From Nostoc sp. MS1 (GTDB taxonomy: Bacteria > Cyanobacteriota > Cyanobacteriia > Cyanobacteriales > Nostocaceae): a DNA stretch of 64,000 nt. The notes beneath the pieces are model-generated. The model was given only the letters and a program-made list of their open reading frames with translations. It had not been told where the DNA came from and did not search any database. Made by a program: the position numbers and the translations under genes. The stretch covers positions 2,663,501 through 2,727,500 of the forward strand of contig NZ_AP023441.1 of the NCBI RefSeq assembly GCF_019976755.1. Reading direction: 5' to 3'. Positions 7,856-16,588 of this stretch are shown here, in pieces (positions within the stretch are counted from its first letter, which is position 1; each line of letters begins with the position of its first letter).

Positions 7856-9841
7856 ATGTCTTATGAACCCCTGCACCACAAGTATCGCCCAAAGAGTTTT
7901 GCTGAACTGGTGGGGCAAGAGGCGATCGCTACCACTCTCACAAACGCTATCCGCACAGCTAAAATAGCCCCAGCATATTTATTTACAGGCCCTAGAGGTA
8001 CAGGTAAAACCTCCAGCGCCCGGATTCTTGCCAAATCCCTCAACTGTCTTAAAAGTGACAAACCCACAGCCGAACCCTGTGGGGTTTGTGATGTTTGTCA
8101 GGGAATCACTAAAGGCTACTCCCTCGACGTAATCGAAATTGATGCCGCAAGTAATACAGGTGTAGACAACATCCGCGAACTGATTGAAAAAGCCCAGTTT
8201 GCCCCTGTACAGTGCCGTTATAAAGTTTACGTGGTCGATGAATGCCATATGCTCAGTAGTGCGGCGTTCAATGCGCTACTAAAGACACTGGAAGAACCAC
8301 CTAAACACGTAGTTTTTGTATTAGCCACAACTGACCCACAACGAGTATTAGCGACAATCATTTCTCGTTGCCAGAGATTTGATTTTAGACGCATTCAACT
8401 AGAGGCGATGGTGAAGCATTTAAGTGCGATCGCCTCCAAAGAAAATATTAGTATTTCCCAAGAAGCTGTAACATTGGTAGCCCAATTATCCCAAGGTGGA
8501 TTACGGGACGCAGAAAGCTTACTCGACCAGTTAGCCTTATTACCTAATGAAGTCACACCGGATAAAGTATGGGATTTAGTCGGTTCAGTTAGTGAACGCG
8601 ACTTGTTGATGTTGCTAGAAGCGATCGCCCAAGATAACCCAGAAGGAGTATTAGACTGTGCTAGGCAAATCTTAGATCGCGGTCGAGAACCCTTAACCAT
8701 TCTGCAAAACCTAGCCGCCTTCTACCGCGACTTACTCATAGCCAAAACAGCCCCCAATCGCCATGATTTAGTAGCTTGCACTCAACAAACTTGGAAATCC
8801 CTAGTTGAGTCAGCCCAATCATTGCCCATAACTACAATCTTGCTAGGGCAGAAACACCTACAAGAAGCAGAACTACAAATTAAACACACCACCCAACCCC
8901 GCTTATGGTTGGAAGTGACATTACTAGGACTATCACCCAGCGCCAACATACAACCTACAACCATAATCCCTACATCAAACAATAACCGTTCAGCATCACC
9001 ACAAACAGTTCCTCAAAAACCAGCCGCACAAAATCCTCCCCCCCAATACATACCCTCAACCCCACCATCCTCCAGCCAGTCAGAACTTAATAACAGGTCT
9101 GTATCCCCAGTTTCACAGGAAGTTAACACTAAACCTCCAACTACCCCAGAAACCAAAGCACCACTACAGAACCCAGTTGAACAATCTACTTCCCCTGTAA
9201 CTGAAGAAGTAATTGATACAGGAGAACTTGACTTAGCCCAAATTTGGCAACGAGTAGTCACCAGTATTGAACCAATATCTAGACGGTCTTTACTAGGTCA
9301 AATGTGTAGTCTGATTGAGTTTAATGGCGCAACAGCTCGTGTTGGTGTCCAACCTAAATGGTATGACAAAGTTAAATTAGACTTACCAACAATTACGGCC
9401 GCTTTCCAACAGACTTTTAATCGTGGAGTTCAGGTAACTTTAGAAAGTAATAACGCCATTAAAACTTCCACAGTAAAAAAAACGCCATCAGCCAACACTA
9501 ATAACGGTAACGGCCATAAACCTTCTTCTACCGTACAACAGCCACCTCCACCAACTTTTAACAACGGAAAGCCAGCCACTCCTCCACCACAAACCAGTAC
9601 ACCCCCACTTACACAAAAAACACCGCCAGCAACCTCAAATAGTGGAGGGGCAAAAACAACACAAGCCGCCCCGAATAAAGCACCTATAGTTGAGTGGGAA
9701 ACTGACGAAGTTGCGATCGCCGCCCAACGTCTAGCACAATTTTTTGATGGGCAAATTATCAGATTTGGCGACGATGGCGAAGCATTAACCGAGATCGCTA
9801 CATCTGAATGGACAGATGACTCGGATTTAGAAGATGAGTAA
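7856..9841 (+). CDS. dnaX: DNA polymerase III subunit gamma/tau
   Basis: This is the clamp-loader ATPase of the replisome, 661 residues long. The N-terminal AAA+ domain has Walker A GPRGTGKT near residue 45, a four-Cys zinc module (C64, C75, C78, C81 region, with CGVCDVC), Walker B VYVVDECHM and the SRC sensor/arginine-finger motif (IISRCQRFDF). Domain III ends near residue 370. A long Pro/Gln/Ser/Thr-rich linker follows, with a conserved block (about 460-540) and an acidic C-terminus. No intein interrupts the ATPase, although some cyanobacterial dnaX genes carry one. I see no A-rich slippage site that would clearly make a short gamma form. The start ATG follows a TTTTTCCTAACC leader without a strong ribosome site. 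Confidence 0.97.
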   Translation: MSYEPLHHKYRPKSFAELVGQEAIATTLTNAIRTAKIAPAYLFTGPRGTGKTSSARILAKSLNCLKSDKPTAEPCGVCDVCQGITKGYSLDVIEIDAASNTGVDNIRELIEKAQFAPVQCRYKVYVVDECHMLSSAAFNALLKTLEEPPKHVVFVLATTDPQRVLATIISRCQRFDFRRIQLEAMVKHLSAIASKENISISQEAVTLVAQLSQGGLRDAESLLDQLALLPNEVTPDKVWDLVGSVSERDLLMLLEAIAQDNPEGVLDCARQILDRGREPLTILQNLAAFYRDLLIAKTAPNRHDLVACTQQTWKSLVESAQSLPITTILLGQKHLQEAELQIKHTTQPRLWLEVTLLGLSPSANIQPTTIIPTSNNNRSASPQTVPQKPAAQNPPPQYIPSTPPSSSQSELNNRSVSPVSQEVNTKPPTTPETKAPLQNPVEQSTSPVTEEVIDTGELDLAQIWQRVVTSIEPISRRSLLGQMCSLIEFNGATARVGVQPKWYDKVKLDLPTITAAFQQTFNRGVQVTLESNNAIKTSTVKKTPSANTNNGNGHKPSSTVQQPPPPTFNNGKPATPPPQTSTPPLTQKTPPATSNSGGAKTTQAAPNKAPIVEWETDEVAIAAQRLAQFFDGQIIRFGDDGEALTEIATSEWTDDSDLEDE

Positions 9842-9920
9842 TCAATTCAAAATTCAAAATTTAAAGAGTTATGCTTCCTGTCTTTTGACTAATGACTAAT
9901 GACTAATGATCAAATATAAA

Positions 9921-9962
9921 AAAATGCAAAATCCAATCGTATATTTTTGGACTTTGCATTTT
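9921..9962. terminator. Bidirectional hairpin between convergent dnaX and glycosyltransferase genes
   Basis: AAAATGCAAAATCCAA (9921-9936) pairs with TTGGACTTTGCATTTT (9947-9962) with one mismatch and a 10-base loop. It lies between two converging genes and its arms end in A/T runs, so it can serve both as a terminator. Confidence 0.6.
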
Positions 9963-9985
9963 GTATTTTGAATTGTTTAAGAGAA

Positions 9986-11392
9986 TTATTCGCCAGTTCC
10001 CGTATGTACAGTTTTTACCCACTTTAAACGCTTGGGTCGGAAGGACATCCGCGCTGTGGTACTGCTCATAACTACTAGCCAGTGCAGCATATATAATGTG
10101 CCGCGTACTGTTTGCAGTAAAAGCACAAAGGGGGTGTGAACTTGGAATTTTTGCTCTTGGCGGATGCGGCGTAAACCAGCAAACATCCCAACAACGGACA
10201 TGGTTACAGATAAACCTGTTACCGGGCCTAGCATTGGCGGGCGATGACGAGCGATCGCCATTAGTACGTCGGGAATTGCTGCTGTCGGTAAAATATACAT
10301 CGTCAGCATAAACATGAGCATATCCCAGGTTTTCCTGGTTCCCATGCGATTTTTGAGAATCAAATCCCAATAGTCTAAATAGCGTTGATAACCGCCTTCC
10401 GCCCAACGATTGCGTTGATGCCAAAGGGCGATCGCCGTTGTTACGCCTTCTTCTTGCACTGCTGGGTAAAATAAGCATTCAATATCCCATTTGTCAAGAT
10501 GCAGGCGGAAAGTCAGATCCAAATCATCGGTGATTGTTTCTTCATTCCAACCACCACAGCTATCTAAAGCTTGACGGCGTACAAATTGACCATTCCCCCG
10601 CAGTTCTCCAATACCTCCCAAGGCTGTGCGTTGCTGCTGGAACCACATATCCAGAGCCATTTCCGCCATTTGCCCTTTTGTCCAGAAATTCTCTCTGGCG
10701 TTGGCGATGGCTTTTCGCACCTGCACCGCCCCCACCTTTTCGCGTTGAAACAACGGTACTACATGAAGTAACATATCTGATGCCACTTGAGCATCAGCAT
10801 CAAACACGGCGATGATTTCACCTTTAGTTAATGGTAAAACCTGATTTAAAGCCCCCGATTTTCCACCAGTAGCTTGAGCAGAACGTCTAAGGACTTTGAG
10901 TTTGTCACACTCTTTTGCCACTTCTGCTAAGACTTCGGAGGTTTTATCTGTACTATTATCGTCAATTATCCAAACTTCGTATTGCCCGTTGGGATATTCC
11001 AGATTACAAAGATTTTTCGCTAATTTCGCAATGACAGCTTCTTCATTTTTCGCGGCTACCAATATAGATACAAAAGGTAAATTACCCTGGATCTCTTTTT
11101 GATGGTGGCGGGGACGAGCAAAAATTACTCCTAAAGCATGAATACCTAAAATGGTAGTCAGCCCTAGTATGAAAATAAAACCCCAAGAAGCCAAATGTAG
11201 AGCGATCGTGCCACTCCAGACAATTGTTAAAACTAGAGCAGCTTTCCCTCTACGTCCTTGGAACCGGGATGTTCGAGATAAATCCCGTGTTTCCACTACT
11301 GCTTCCTCAGTTATTGAGAGGTCAGATAACAGGGAATTGAGTGGATCAAGCTCTTTGTAGGAATCGTTGTCGGGCCAGGGATTGGCTGGCAT
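9986..11392 (-). CDS. mgdA: Family 2 glycosyltransferase, likely monoglucosyldiacylglycerol synthase
   Basis: The 468-residue protein is a processive-type GT-A glycosyltransferase. Two membrane segments lie near residues 52-90. The catalytic domain shows the UDP-sugar motifs WIIDDNSTD and AVFDADAQ, the acceptor motif ITDDLDLTFRL and the QRNRW (QxxRW) signature. Further membrane segments follow in the C-terminal third. Length, order of motifs and the N-terminal sequence agree with the cyanobacterial enzyme that glucosylates diacylglycerol, the first step of the cyanobacterial route to galactolipids. That identification is from family recollection; another lipid or polysaccharide GT2 is the alternative. 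It converges on dnaX. Confidence 0.7.
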   Translation of the reverse strand: MPANPWPDNDSYKELDPLNSLLSDLSITEEAVVETRDLSRTSRFQGRRGKAALVLTIVWSGTIALHLASWGFIFILGLTTILGIHALGVIFARPRHHQKEIQGNLPFVSILVAAKNEEAVIAKLAKNLCNLEYPNGQYEVWIIDDNSTDKTSEVLAEVAKECDKLKVLRRSAQATGGKSGALNQVLPLTKGEIIAVFDADAQVASDMLLHVVPLFQREKVGAVQVRKAIANARENFWTKGQMAEMALDMWFQQQRTALGGIGELRGNGQFVRRQALDSCGGWNEETITDDLDLTFRLHLDKWDIECLFYPAVQEEGVTTAIALWHQRNRWAEGGYQRYLDYWDLILKNRMGTRKTWDMLMFMLTMYILPTAAIPDVLMAIARHRPPMLGPVTGLSVTMSVVGMFAGLRRIRQEQKFQVHTPFVLLLQTVRGTLYMLHWLVVMSSTTARMSFRPKRLKWVKTVHTGTGE

Positions 11393-11446
11393 AAGTTACT
11401 TGATTCAAAAACCAGTATTTGTCTACACCTCACTAGAAGCTGGGAA

Positions 11447-11671
11447 TCAGTTAACAATGAACTGCGTTAGCCATCTTTGCCCATCCTTAGCTATTTCAGA
11501 AATCAGACTATTAAATAGTGCTGATGATTGATCACGATAAAATCGTCTCTGAGTTGCGCTTGAGATTGGTAGAGCGATCGCCAAACTACAGTTAATTGTT
11601 GCTAGAAACTGCAATACCAGCATCCACAACTTAAAGGAGCGGATTTTGGCAATAATTGCACCCAGCTTCAA
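11447..11671 (-). CDS. Possible small membrane protein
   Basis: This 74-residue open frame lies 54 bases upstream of the glycosyltransferase and in the same direction. It has a basic N-terminus, one hydrophobic stretch (about residues 14-37) and a charged C-terminal part. No family is recognised. The ATG is not preceded by a strong ribosome site. It could be a real short membrane protein cotranscribed with the lipid enzyme, or a chance frame in the leader. Confidence 0.3.
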   Translation of the reverse strand: MKLGAIIAKIRSFKLWMLVLQFLATINCSLAIALPISSATQRRFYRDQSSALFNSLISEIAKDGQRWLTQFIVN

Positions 11672-11779
11672 AAAAGCTAATGCTGCCCTATTTTAACCGA
11701 CATTTTAATATTTCTTAGCAGTAACTTGGATTATCACTCTCATTGGTCATTAGTCATTAGTCATTAGTCCATAGTCATT

Positions 11780-11902
11780 CAATACGGTTCGGATAAGCAT
11801 TTTGAACTAATAATTGGTTTAGGGAAAAGGTTAAAGGGTAAGGGTTAAAGGTTTTTTCTTCCCTTTTCCCCTTCGCCTTTCCCCTTTAACCGAACCGTAT
11901 TG
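11780..11902. repeat. MITE-like palindromic element
   Basis: CAATACGGTTCGG at 11780-11792 is repeated as its exact reverse complement CCGAACCGTATTG at 11890-11902. The interior is a second, looser palindrome of purine-rich (AAAGGTTAAAGGG) and pyrimidine-rich (TTCCCTTTTCCCC) strands, so the whole 123 bp can fold. Both sides show ATAGTCATT, which may be a target duplication or simply the local heptamer repeat. No coding capacity is seen. Confidence 0.5.
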
Positions 11903-11981
11903 CATAGTCATTAGTCAACAGTTCATAGTCAAAAGGCAGTAATAATTATTGTCTCCCCTCTCTCCCTCATCTCCCGGTTGG

Positions 11982-12009
11982 TGAGCGTAGCCGTTCGCGT
12001 TAGCGTCTC
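11982..12009. repeat. 28-bp repeat, identical copy at 52479-52506
   Basis: The stretch contains GCGTAGCCGTTCGCG followed by TTAGCGTCTC. It is identical over 28 bases to 52479-52506, and shorter related pieces occur near 2600 and 36305. It is a dispersed intergenic repeat. The rest of the 11672-12135 gap holds TAGTCAT heptamers, the 123-bp palindrome and CTCCC-rich sequence. Confidence 0.6.
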
Positions 12010-12135
12010 TGAAAGAGAACCACATCTTCCCCCACTCCCTACTCCCCACATATGTGAACAATCAAAAATTTTTGGGAATACTATTGACAACGACTGATAC
12101 CCCTAGTTGTCGATTAACTTGAGGAATAGCCAAAG

Positions 12136-12510
12136 ATGTCTCTTGAGCAACTCCAGCCTGCCACGCCACAACAAGCGAATGTCTACTTACCTTATATTCA
12201 AGGTACTAAGCGTAACCTTTTACCCGTTGCTATCAGTCTTTATCAAAAAGGCGTTCTCGAAGGGCAACGTAAAATAGAAGCAGGTGACAATATTCCCTTT
12301 GTTGCTTCTTGGAACGTTGCTACTTTACCTTCAGATTTGACACGTTGCCGGATGCAGTTTGATGGGAACGCTGAGTTGAGTTATGAAGTAATGATGGCAA
12401 GTTTTGAATTTATCAGTTTTTTAATCGAATTAATGGAAAATCATAAACGTTATAAGCTAACAGATTTCTCCCAATCTTTTTACCGCAAACTCCTGCGTAT
12501 AGATGAGTAA
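12136..12510 (+). CDS. ebsA: EbsA-like type IV pilus biogenesis protein
   Basis: This 124-residue cytosolic protein is a cyanobacterial conserved family member. From recollection, its core (WNVATLPSDLTRCRMQFDG and AELSYEVMMASFEF) matches EbsA, a small protein needed for type IV pilus assembly and biofilm self-suppression in Synechococcus elongatus. Start and end both look complete (MSLEQLQP... to YRKLLRIDE). It is monocistronic, followed by a hairpin. No pilus gene lies nearby, so the name rests on sequence alone and needs a search to confirm. Confidence 0.55.
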   Translation: MSLEQLQPATPQQANVYLPYIQGTKRNLLPVAISLYQKGVLEGQRKIEAGDNIPFVASWNVATLPSDLTRCRMQFDGNAELSYEVMMASFEFISFLIELMENHKRYKLTDFSQSFYRKLLRIDE

Positions 12511-12528
12511 ACATCTTTTGTATATATT

Positions 12529-12582
12529 AAGTATAAGAGTTTAGCAACGGAAATATATCCTTTAAGTTATGCTCTTATACTT
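12529..12582 (+). terminator. Hairpin after the ebsA-like gene
   Basis: AAGTATAAGAG (12529-12539) pairs perfectly with CTCTTATACTT (12572-12582), followed by TTATTTAT. The 32-base loop is long for a classical terminator. The remaining gap up to 12919 is AT-rich with nothing else recognised. Confidence 0.4.
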
Positions 12583-12919
12583 TTATTTATTCAAACTTTT
12601 ATTTAAGATAAATTAATTTTTTATATTTAATACTATAAATATTTACCTAAAAGGGAACTATCAATTTTGTGGGTGGTCAGTAGTTGGTGGCGAAATATGT
12701 TGTTAACCTGTCTAAAAGCAGATGGACTAATAAAATGTCTCTAAAACAACTGATACCTTGGAGCAGTAAAAATATTTAGTATTTGATGAATTTGATTACC
12801 TAAAAAAAGTACATTTCCAAAAAATACTTTCTAAAAACGTCTGAGGTTTCTGCCAGAACCAATTAAAATTAGTAAACACCTGACTGGTTTTATTGCCTTT
12901 TGAAATTAGGAGTGCGCGT

Positions 12920-14011
12920 GTGCCAAAGTCTGCTAAATATTTGCTGATTGGCTCAACTGAGACTTATAGCGGTAAGTCCGCAACAGTTCTGGGATTGTCT
13001 CATCAGTTACAGCAAAAGGGATTAGACATTGCTTACGGCAAACCATTAGGTAATAGTTTGAGTAAGTCGGAAGGCACTGTAGTTGAAGAAGATGTCCAGT
13101 TTATTACTCATAGTCTCAACCTATCGGCAAACCGCATCGCTCCCACAATACTGGCTTTAGATGAAGTTAGTGTGCAGAAGCGTCTGTTTGGCGAAGACAC
13201 AACTGATTATCACCAGACTCTAGTAGAGCAATATTTACAAATTCCCCGTGGGGACTTAGTTGTACTAGAAGGGCCTGGAGATTTGTCGGAAGGCTATTTG
13301 TTTGATTTGTCTTTACTACAAGTAGCAGATGTTCTAGATGCTTCTGTGCTATTGGTAAGCCGTTACAGTTCGCTGATGTCTATTGAGCCTGTATTATCTG
13401 CTAAACAACGTGTGGGCGATCGCTTGATTGGTGTTGTCATCAACGATATCCCCACTAACGAGTTAGAAATGGTGAATAATTTTGTCCGTCCTTATCTAGA
13501 ACAGCATGGTATTGCCGTACTAGCAACACTACCGAAAAACGACTTACTCCGCAGCGTCAGCGTAGGCGAATTAGTCAAACAGCTCAACGCCGAAGTTCTA
13601 TGTCGGAGTGATCGCTTAGATTTGATGGTGGAAAGCCTAGCAATTGGCGCTATGAACGTCAACGCGGCAGTAAAATACTTCCGCAAACGCCGCAATATGG
13701 CAGTAGTTACAGGCGGCGATCGCGTAGAAATTCAGCAAGCAGCCTTAGAAACCTCTACTCAATGCCTCATCCTCACCGGACAATTACCTCCCCCACAGTT
13801 TATTCTTAGCCGTGCTGAAGAATTAGAAATCCCCATCTTATCCGTTGATTTGGATACCCTAACTACTGTGGAAATTGTTGACCGTACCTTCGGTCAAGTG
13901 CGCGTCCACGAACCCATTAAAGTACACTGCATTCGTCAGTTAATGGCAGAGCATTTTGACTGCGATCGGCTACTGTCTAAACTTGGGTTAACGCCTGTTA
14001 CTAGTCATTAG
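12920..14011 (+). CDS. BioD-like P-loop protein with C-terminal DRTGG domain
   Basis: I place the start at GTG 12920 because AGGAG sits 7 bases before it. A TTG 27 bases earlier is open but has no ribosome site. The 363-residue product has an N-terminal dethiobiotin-synthetase-like NTPase fold with GSTETYSGKS as the phosphate loop and an EGPGDL Walker B-like segment. A DRTGG domain (about 200-320) follows, with the VVTGGDR motif that names it. The same pair of domains forms the N-terminal regulatory half of long phosphotransacetylases, but the catalytic PTA part is absent here. It is common in cyanobacteria as a stand-alone protein. Function is probably regulatory or nucleotide-sensing; the substrate is unknown. 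Confidence 0.85.
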   Translation: MPKSAKYLLIGSTETYSGKSATVLGLSHQLQQKGLDIAYGKPLGNSLSKSEGTVVEEDVQFITHSLNLSANRIAPTILALDEVSVQKRLFGEDTTDYHQTLVEQYLQIPRGDLVVLEGPGDLSEGYLFDLSLLQVADVLDASVLLVSRYSSLMSIEPVLSAKQRVGDRLIGVVINDIPTNELEMVNNFVRPYLEQHGIAVLATLPKNDLLRSVSVGELVKQLNAEVLCRSDRLDLMVESLAIGAMNVNAAVKYFRKRRNMAVVTGGDRVEIQQAALETSTQCLILTGQLPPPQFILSRAEELEIPILSVDLDTLTTVEIVDRTFGQVRVHEPIKVHCIRQLMAEHFDCDRLLSKLGLTPVTSH

Positions 14012-14211
14012 TCAACAGTTCATAGTCAACAGTTCATAGTCAACATTTCATAGTCAACAGTCAACAGTAATTAGTTCTGCTCCCCCCACTCCCTCATCTT
14101 CCCCCACTCCCTACTCCCCACTCCCTTCACAAAATTCTGATTTAACTTCGCTTCGCACTTACACGCTCTTTGGTAAAATAACTTGGTTGTTTAATCTGAA
14201 CATTTCCGTCT

Positions 14212-14715
14212 TTGAGCCAGTCAATAGACCTTATTAACCTCGATACGTTAGCGCAAGAACTGGCGACAATCCAGCAAACAGGTTCTAAACGAATCGCTTT
14301 GTTGGGTTCCCGTCATGTGCCGATTACGCATCAGAATCTAATCGAAATGATGACTTATGCCTTGGTTTTGTCAGGGAATCGAGTCATTACCTCTGGTGCT
14401 ACCGGTACTAACTCAGCTGCCATTAAGGGCGCAATGCGTGCTGACCCCAATTTGCTGACGGTAATTTTACCTCAAAGCTTGGAACGTCAGCCCCAAGAAT
14501 CGCGCCAGCAACTAGAACAAGTGATGCACCTAGTAGAAAATCCTAGTAATGATAACTTGTCTCTCGCTGAAGCCAGTTACTTGTGCAATAAAGAAATCGT
14601 TTCTCGATGCCAGCAGCTTATCTGCTTTGCATTCCATGACAGCCGGACTCTACTACAAACTTGTGGAGATGCGGAAGAACAAAGAAAGGTGGTGACACTT
14701 TTCTACTTTGATTAG
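14212..14715 (+). CDS. DprA/LOG-like Rossmann-fold protein
   Basis: This 167-residue protein shows IALLGSRHVP near residue 28, then VITSGATGTNSAAIKGAM near residue 58. These are the glycine-rich strand-loop-helix motifs of the DprA/Smf and LOG nucleotide-binding fold. It is shorter than full DprA (about 290-370) and has no SAM or winged-helix part, so it is probably a single-domain relative rather than the transformation protein itself. The only usable start is TTG at 14212; no ATG exists before the conserved region. The gene stands alone between repeat-rich gaps. Confidence 0.7.
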   Translation: MSQSIDLINLDTLAQELATIQQTGSKRIALLGSRHVPITHQNLIEMMTYALVLSGNRVITSGATGTNSAAIKGAMRADPNLLTVILPQSLERQPQESRQQLEQVMHLVENPSNDNLSLAEASYLCNKEIVSRCQQLICFAFHDSRTLLQTCGDAEEQRKVVTLFYFD

Positions 14716-14938
14716 TCAGCAGTCAAACAATTTTGGATTTTAGATTTGCGATTTTAGATTGACTCAGGTGTAACTGGGGGATTTTAGATTTGCAATTTTA
14801 AATTTGCTCGCCTACAAGCGACAGGGCTTGTACCAACGAAGCAATCCAAAATCCACAATCCAAAATCTAAAATTGGCACAGTCAAACATCTAAACTATTG
14901 ACTGATGACTAATGACTAATGACTAATAACCATAAAAC

Positions 14939-15334
14939 ATGATTATTTTCTTATATTCTATTGCCGCAGCTGCGGTTTTAATTTATCTACCATTTTTGGT
15001 GGTAGGTTATGCTCGTGCGCGTTTTGGGTATGATGTTTCTGCTCCACGCGCTATGTTCGATAAGTTACCACCTTATGGGCAACGGGCTACATGGGCGCAC
15101 CAAAACTCTTTTGAGGCGTTTATGATTTTTAGTGCAGCCGCACTGATGGCTTATGTTACAGGTGTAAATTCCCCGATAGCCATTTGGGCTGCGATCGCCT
15201 TTGTTGTGGCTCGTTTGCTATACTCTATCTTCTATATTTTGAATATACCGCTTTTGCGATCGTTGATGTTTGCCACTGCCTCTACTAGCAGTGCGACTCT
15301 GTTTATTTTGAGTATCATACAAGCTAACAGTTAA
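14939..15334 (+). CDS. MAPEG family membrane protein
   Basis: The 131-residue protein has four predicted membrane helices (about 1-22, 52-72, 76-97 and 105-128). It carries the family segment around ARARFGYDVSAPR and the QRATWAHQNSFEAF block, in which the loop between helices 1 and 2 contacts glutathione in characterised MAPEG enzymes. Bacterial members of the MAPEG group are of the short type and mostly uncharacterised; glutathione-linked detoxification is the family expectation. It is well matched in length. Confidence 0.88.
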   Translation: MIIFLYSIAAAAVLIYLPFLVVGYARARFGYDVSAPRAMFDKLPPYGQRATWAHQNSFEAFMIFSAAALMAYVTGVNSPIAIWAAIAFVVARLLYSIFYILNIPLLRSLMFATASTSSATLFILSIIQANS

Positions 15335-15409
15335 TTGGGGAGTGGAACTTTCCTCAATCCATACTCTATCCTTCATCTAAAATCAAAAATCGCAAACTAG
15401 ACATTTTTT

Positions 15410-15901
15410 ATGGCTTCCACTTATTCCTTTGACATTGTGAGCGATTTTGATCGGCAGGAATTAGTTAACGCTGTTGATCAAGTCGACCGAGAACTTAAAA
15501 GTCGTTACGACCTCAAAGATACTCAGACAACTGTGGAATTGGGTGAAGAAAAGATTACCATTGGTACGGATAGCGAGTTTACCCTAGAGTCTGTTCACAA
15601 CATTCTTCGGGAAAAAGCCGCAAAACGTAATCTCTCACAAAAAATCTTTGATTTTGGCAAAGTAGACTCAGCTAGTGGTAATCGTGTTCGTCAAGAAATC
15701 ACTCTCAAAAAAGGTATTAGTCAAGATATCGCCAAGCAAATCTCTAAGTTGATTCGAGATGAATTTAAGAAGGTTCAAGCCTCGATTCAAGGTGATGCTG
15801 TGCGAGTATCTGCTAAATCCAAAGATGATTTGCAAGTAGTTATTCAACGATTAAAGCAAGAAGATTATCCTGTAGCTTTGCAATTCACTAATTATCGTTA
15901 A
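15410..15901 (+). CDS. YajQ family nucleotide/nucleic-acid-binding protein
   Basis: The protein has 163 residues, the normal YajQ length, and opens with the family signature (ASTYSFDIVSDFDRQELVNA). It also shows KSRYDLKDT near residue 31, ITLKKGISQDIAKQI in the middle and the C-terminal SKSKDDLQVVI...DYPVALQFTNYR. YajQ proteins fold as two RNP-like domains; some bind cyclic di-GMP and act as transcriptional co-regulators. Whether this one does cannot be seen. It is followed by a strong terminator. Confidence 0.95.
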   Translation: MASTYSFDIVSDFDRQELVNAVDQVDRELKSRYDLKDTQTTVELGEEKITIGTDSEFTLESVHNILREKAAKRNLSQKIFDFGKVDSASGNRVRQEITLKKGISQDIAKQISKLIRDEFKKVQASIQGDAVRVSAKSKDDLQVVIQRLKQEDYPVALQFTNYR

Positions 15902-15918
15902 AAGCCAATTTCAAACAT

Positions 15919-15965
15919 AAAAAAGCGGGGAAATTATGACATATCTACCCGCTTTTTTATTTTTT
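15919..15965 (+). terminator. Rho-independent terminator after the YajQ gene
   Basis: AAAAAAGCGGG (15919-15929) pairs with CCCGCTTTTTT (15948-15958), and more T residues follow. The downstream GST gene converges, so the A-tract on the left arm could also stop transcription from the other side. Confidence 0.85.
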
Positions 15966-15971
15966 TTAATC

Positions 15972-15999
15972 AGTCAACAGTCAACAGTCAACAGTCAAC
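15972..15999. repeat. Tandem heptamer repeat (AGTCAAC x4)
   Basis: There are four perfect AGTCAAC units and a degenerate fifth. This is one of many short tandemly repeated repetitive sequences typical of Nostoc and Anabaena gaps. Confidence 0.85.
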
Positions 16000-16021
16000 A
16001 GTTAGCGATTCAAATTGTTCA

Positions 16022-16576
16022 CTACCTTTTACCGATACTTTTTTGAAATGCTGGTCTTTCAGTAATTTGCTTGATATAGTTCACTACGGCTGGATAAGCG
16101 CTTAAATCTAATTTCAACATAGTAGGAATGTAAGCCAACATTGAGCCGACAGCAACATCAGCAACACTAAATTCATTACCCAGCAAAAAGGGTTGATGTT
16201 GGAAAATCTCATTTAACGGAGTTAGTAAACGAGGCATTTCCTTTTCTCGGTTAGCTTCTACAAAAACACCAGGGCCAAGAGTGGCGTTAGCAAATAATAC
16301 CCATTGAGAGAATATTCCCCTCTCCTCTGGAGTTAGAGAAGTTTGACCATACTTATCGTTTAGATAGAGCAAAATTGCTCCTGATTCCCAAAGTTGAAAA
16401 TCCCCGTCTACAATTGCGGGTACTTTGCCAAAAGGGTTGATTTTTAGGTATTCAGGACTGCGGTGTTCTCCAGCCTGCATATCTAGCAGCACAAACTCGT
16501 AGGGAACTTCTAGCTCCTCTAAATACCATTTAACGATTGATGCGCGGCTAAAAGCCCCACCATATAGCTTCAACAT
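16022..16576 (-). CDS. Glutathione S-transferase family protein
   Basis: This 184-residue protein has an N-terminal thioredoxin fold with LYGGAFSRASIVKWYLEELEVPYEF, an FGKVPAIVDGDFQLWESGAILLYL segment giving the cis-Pro and the ESxAI glutathione-binding motif, and an all-helical C-terminal domain with the conserved FSVADV N-capping motif. The catalytic residue is probably Ser in the GAFSRAS loop, as in many bacterial beta or chi-like GSTs. The C-terminal half is slightly shorter than the usual 200-220 residues. It follows the gene at 16589-17044 by 12 bases, so the two are very likely cotranscribed. Confidence 0.9.
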   Translation of the reverse strand: MLKLYGGAFSRASIVKWYLEELEVPYEFVLLDMQAGEHRSPEYLKINPFGKVPAIVDGDFQLWESGAILLYLNDKYGQTSLTPEERGIFSQWVLFANATLGPGVFVEANREKEMPRLLTPLNEIFQHQPFLLGNEFSVADVAVGSMLAYIPTMLKLDLSAYPAVVNYIKQITERPAFQKSIGKR

Positions 16577-16588
16577 AACTACCTGAGA

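Noticed and set aside
7861..9261. Several minus-strand open frames across dnaX
   Set aside because: They overlap a well-conserved gene completely, have no family-like sequence, and mirror its codon bias; they are antisense shadows.
7856..9841. An intein in dnaX
   Set aside because: The ATPase domain is continuous at the positions where other cyanobacterial DnaX proteins carry inteins; none is present here.
9903..10478. Minus-strand 191-codon frame and plus-strand frames within the glycosyltransferase
   Set aside because: The composition is low-complexity with no known motif, and the real gene at 9986-11392 uses the other frame.
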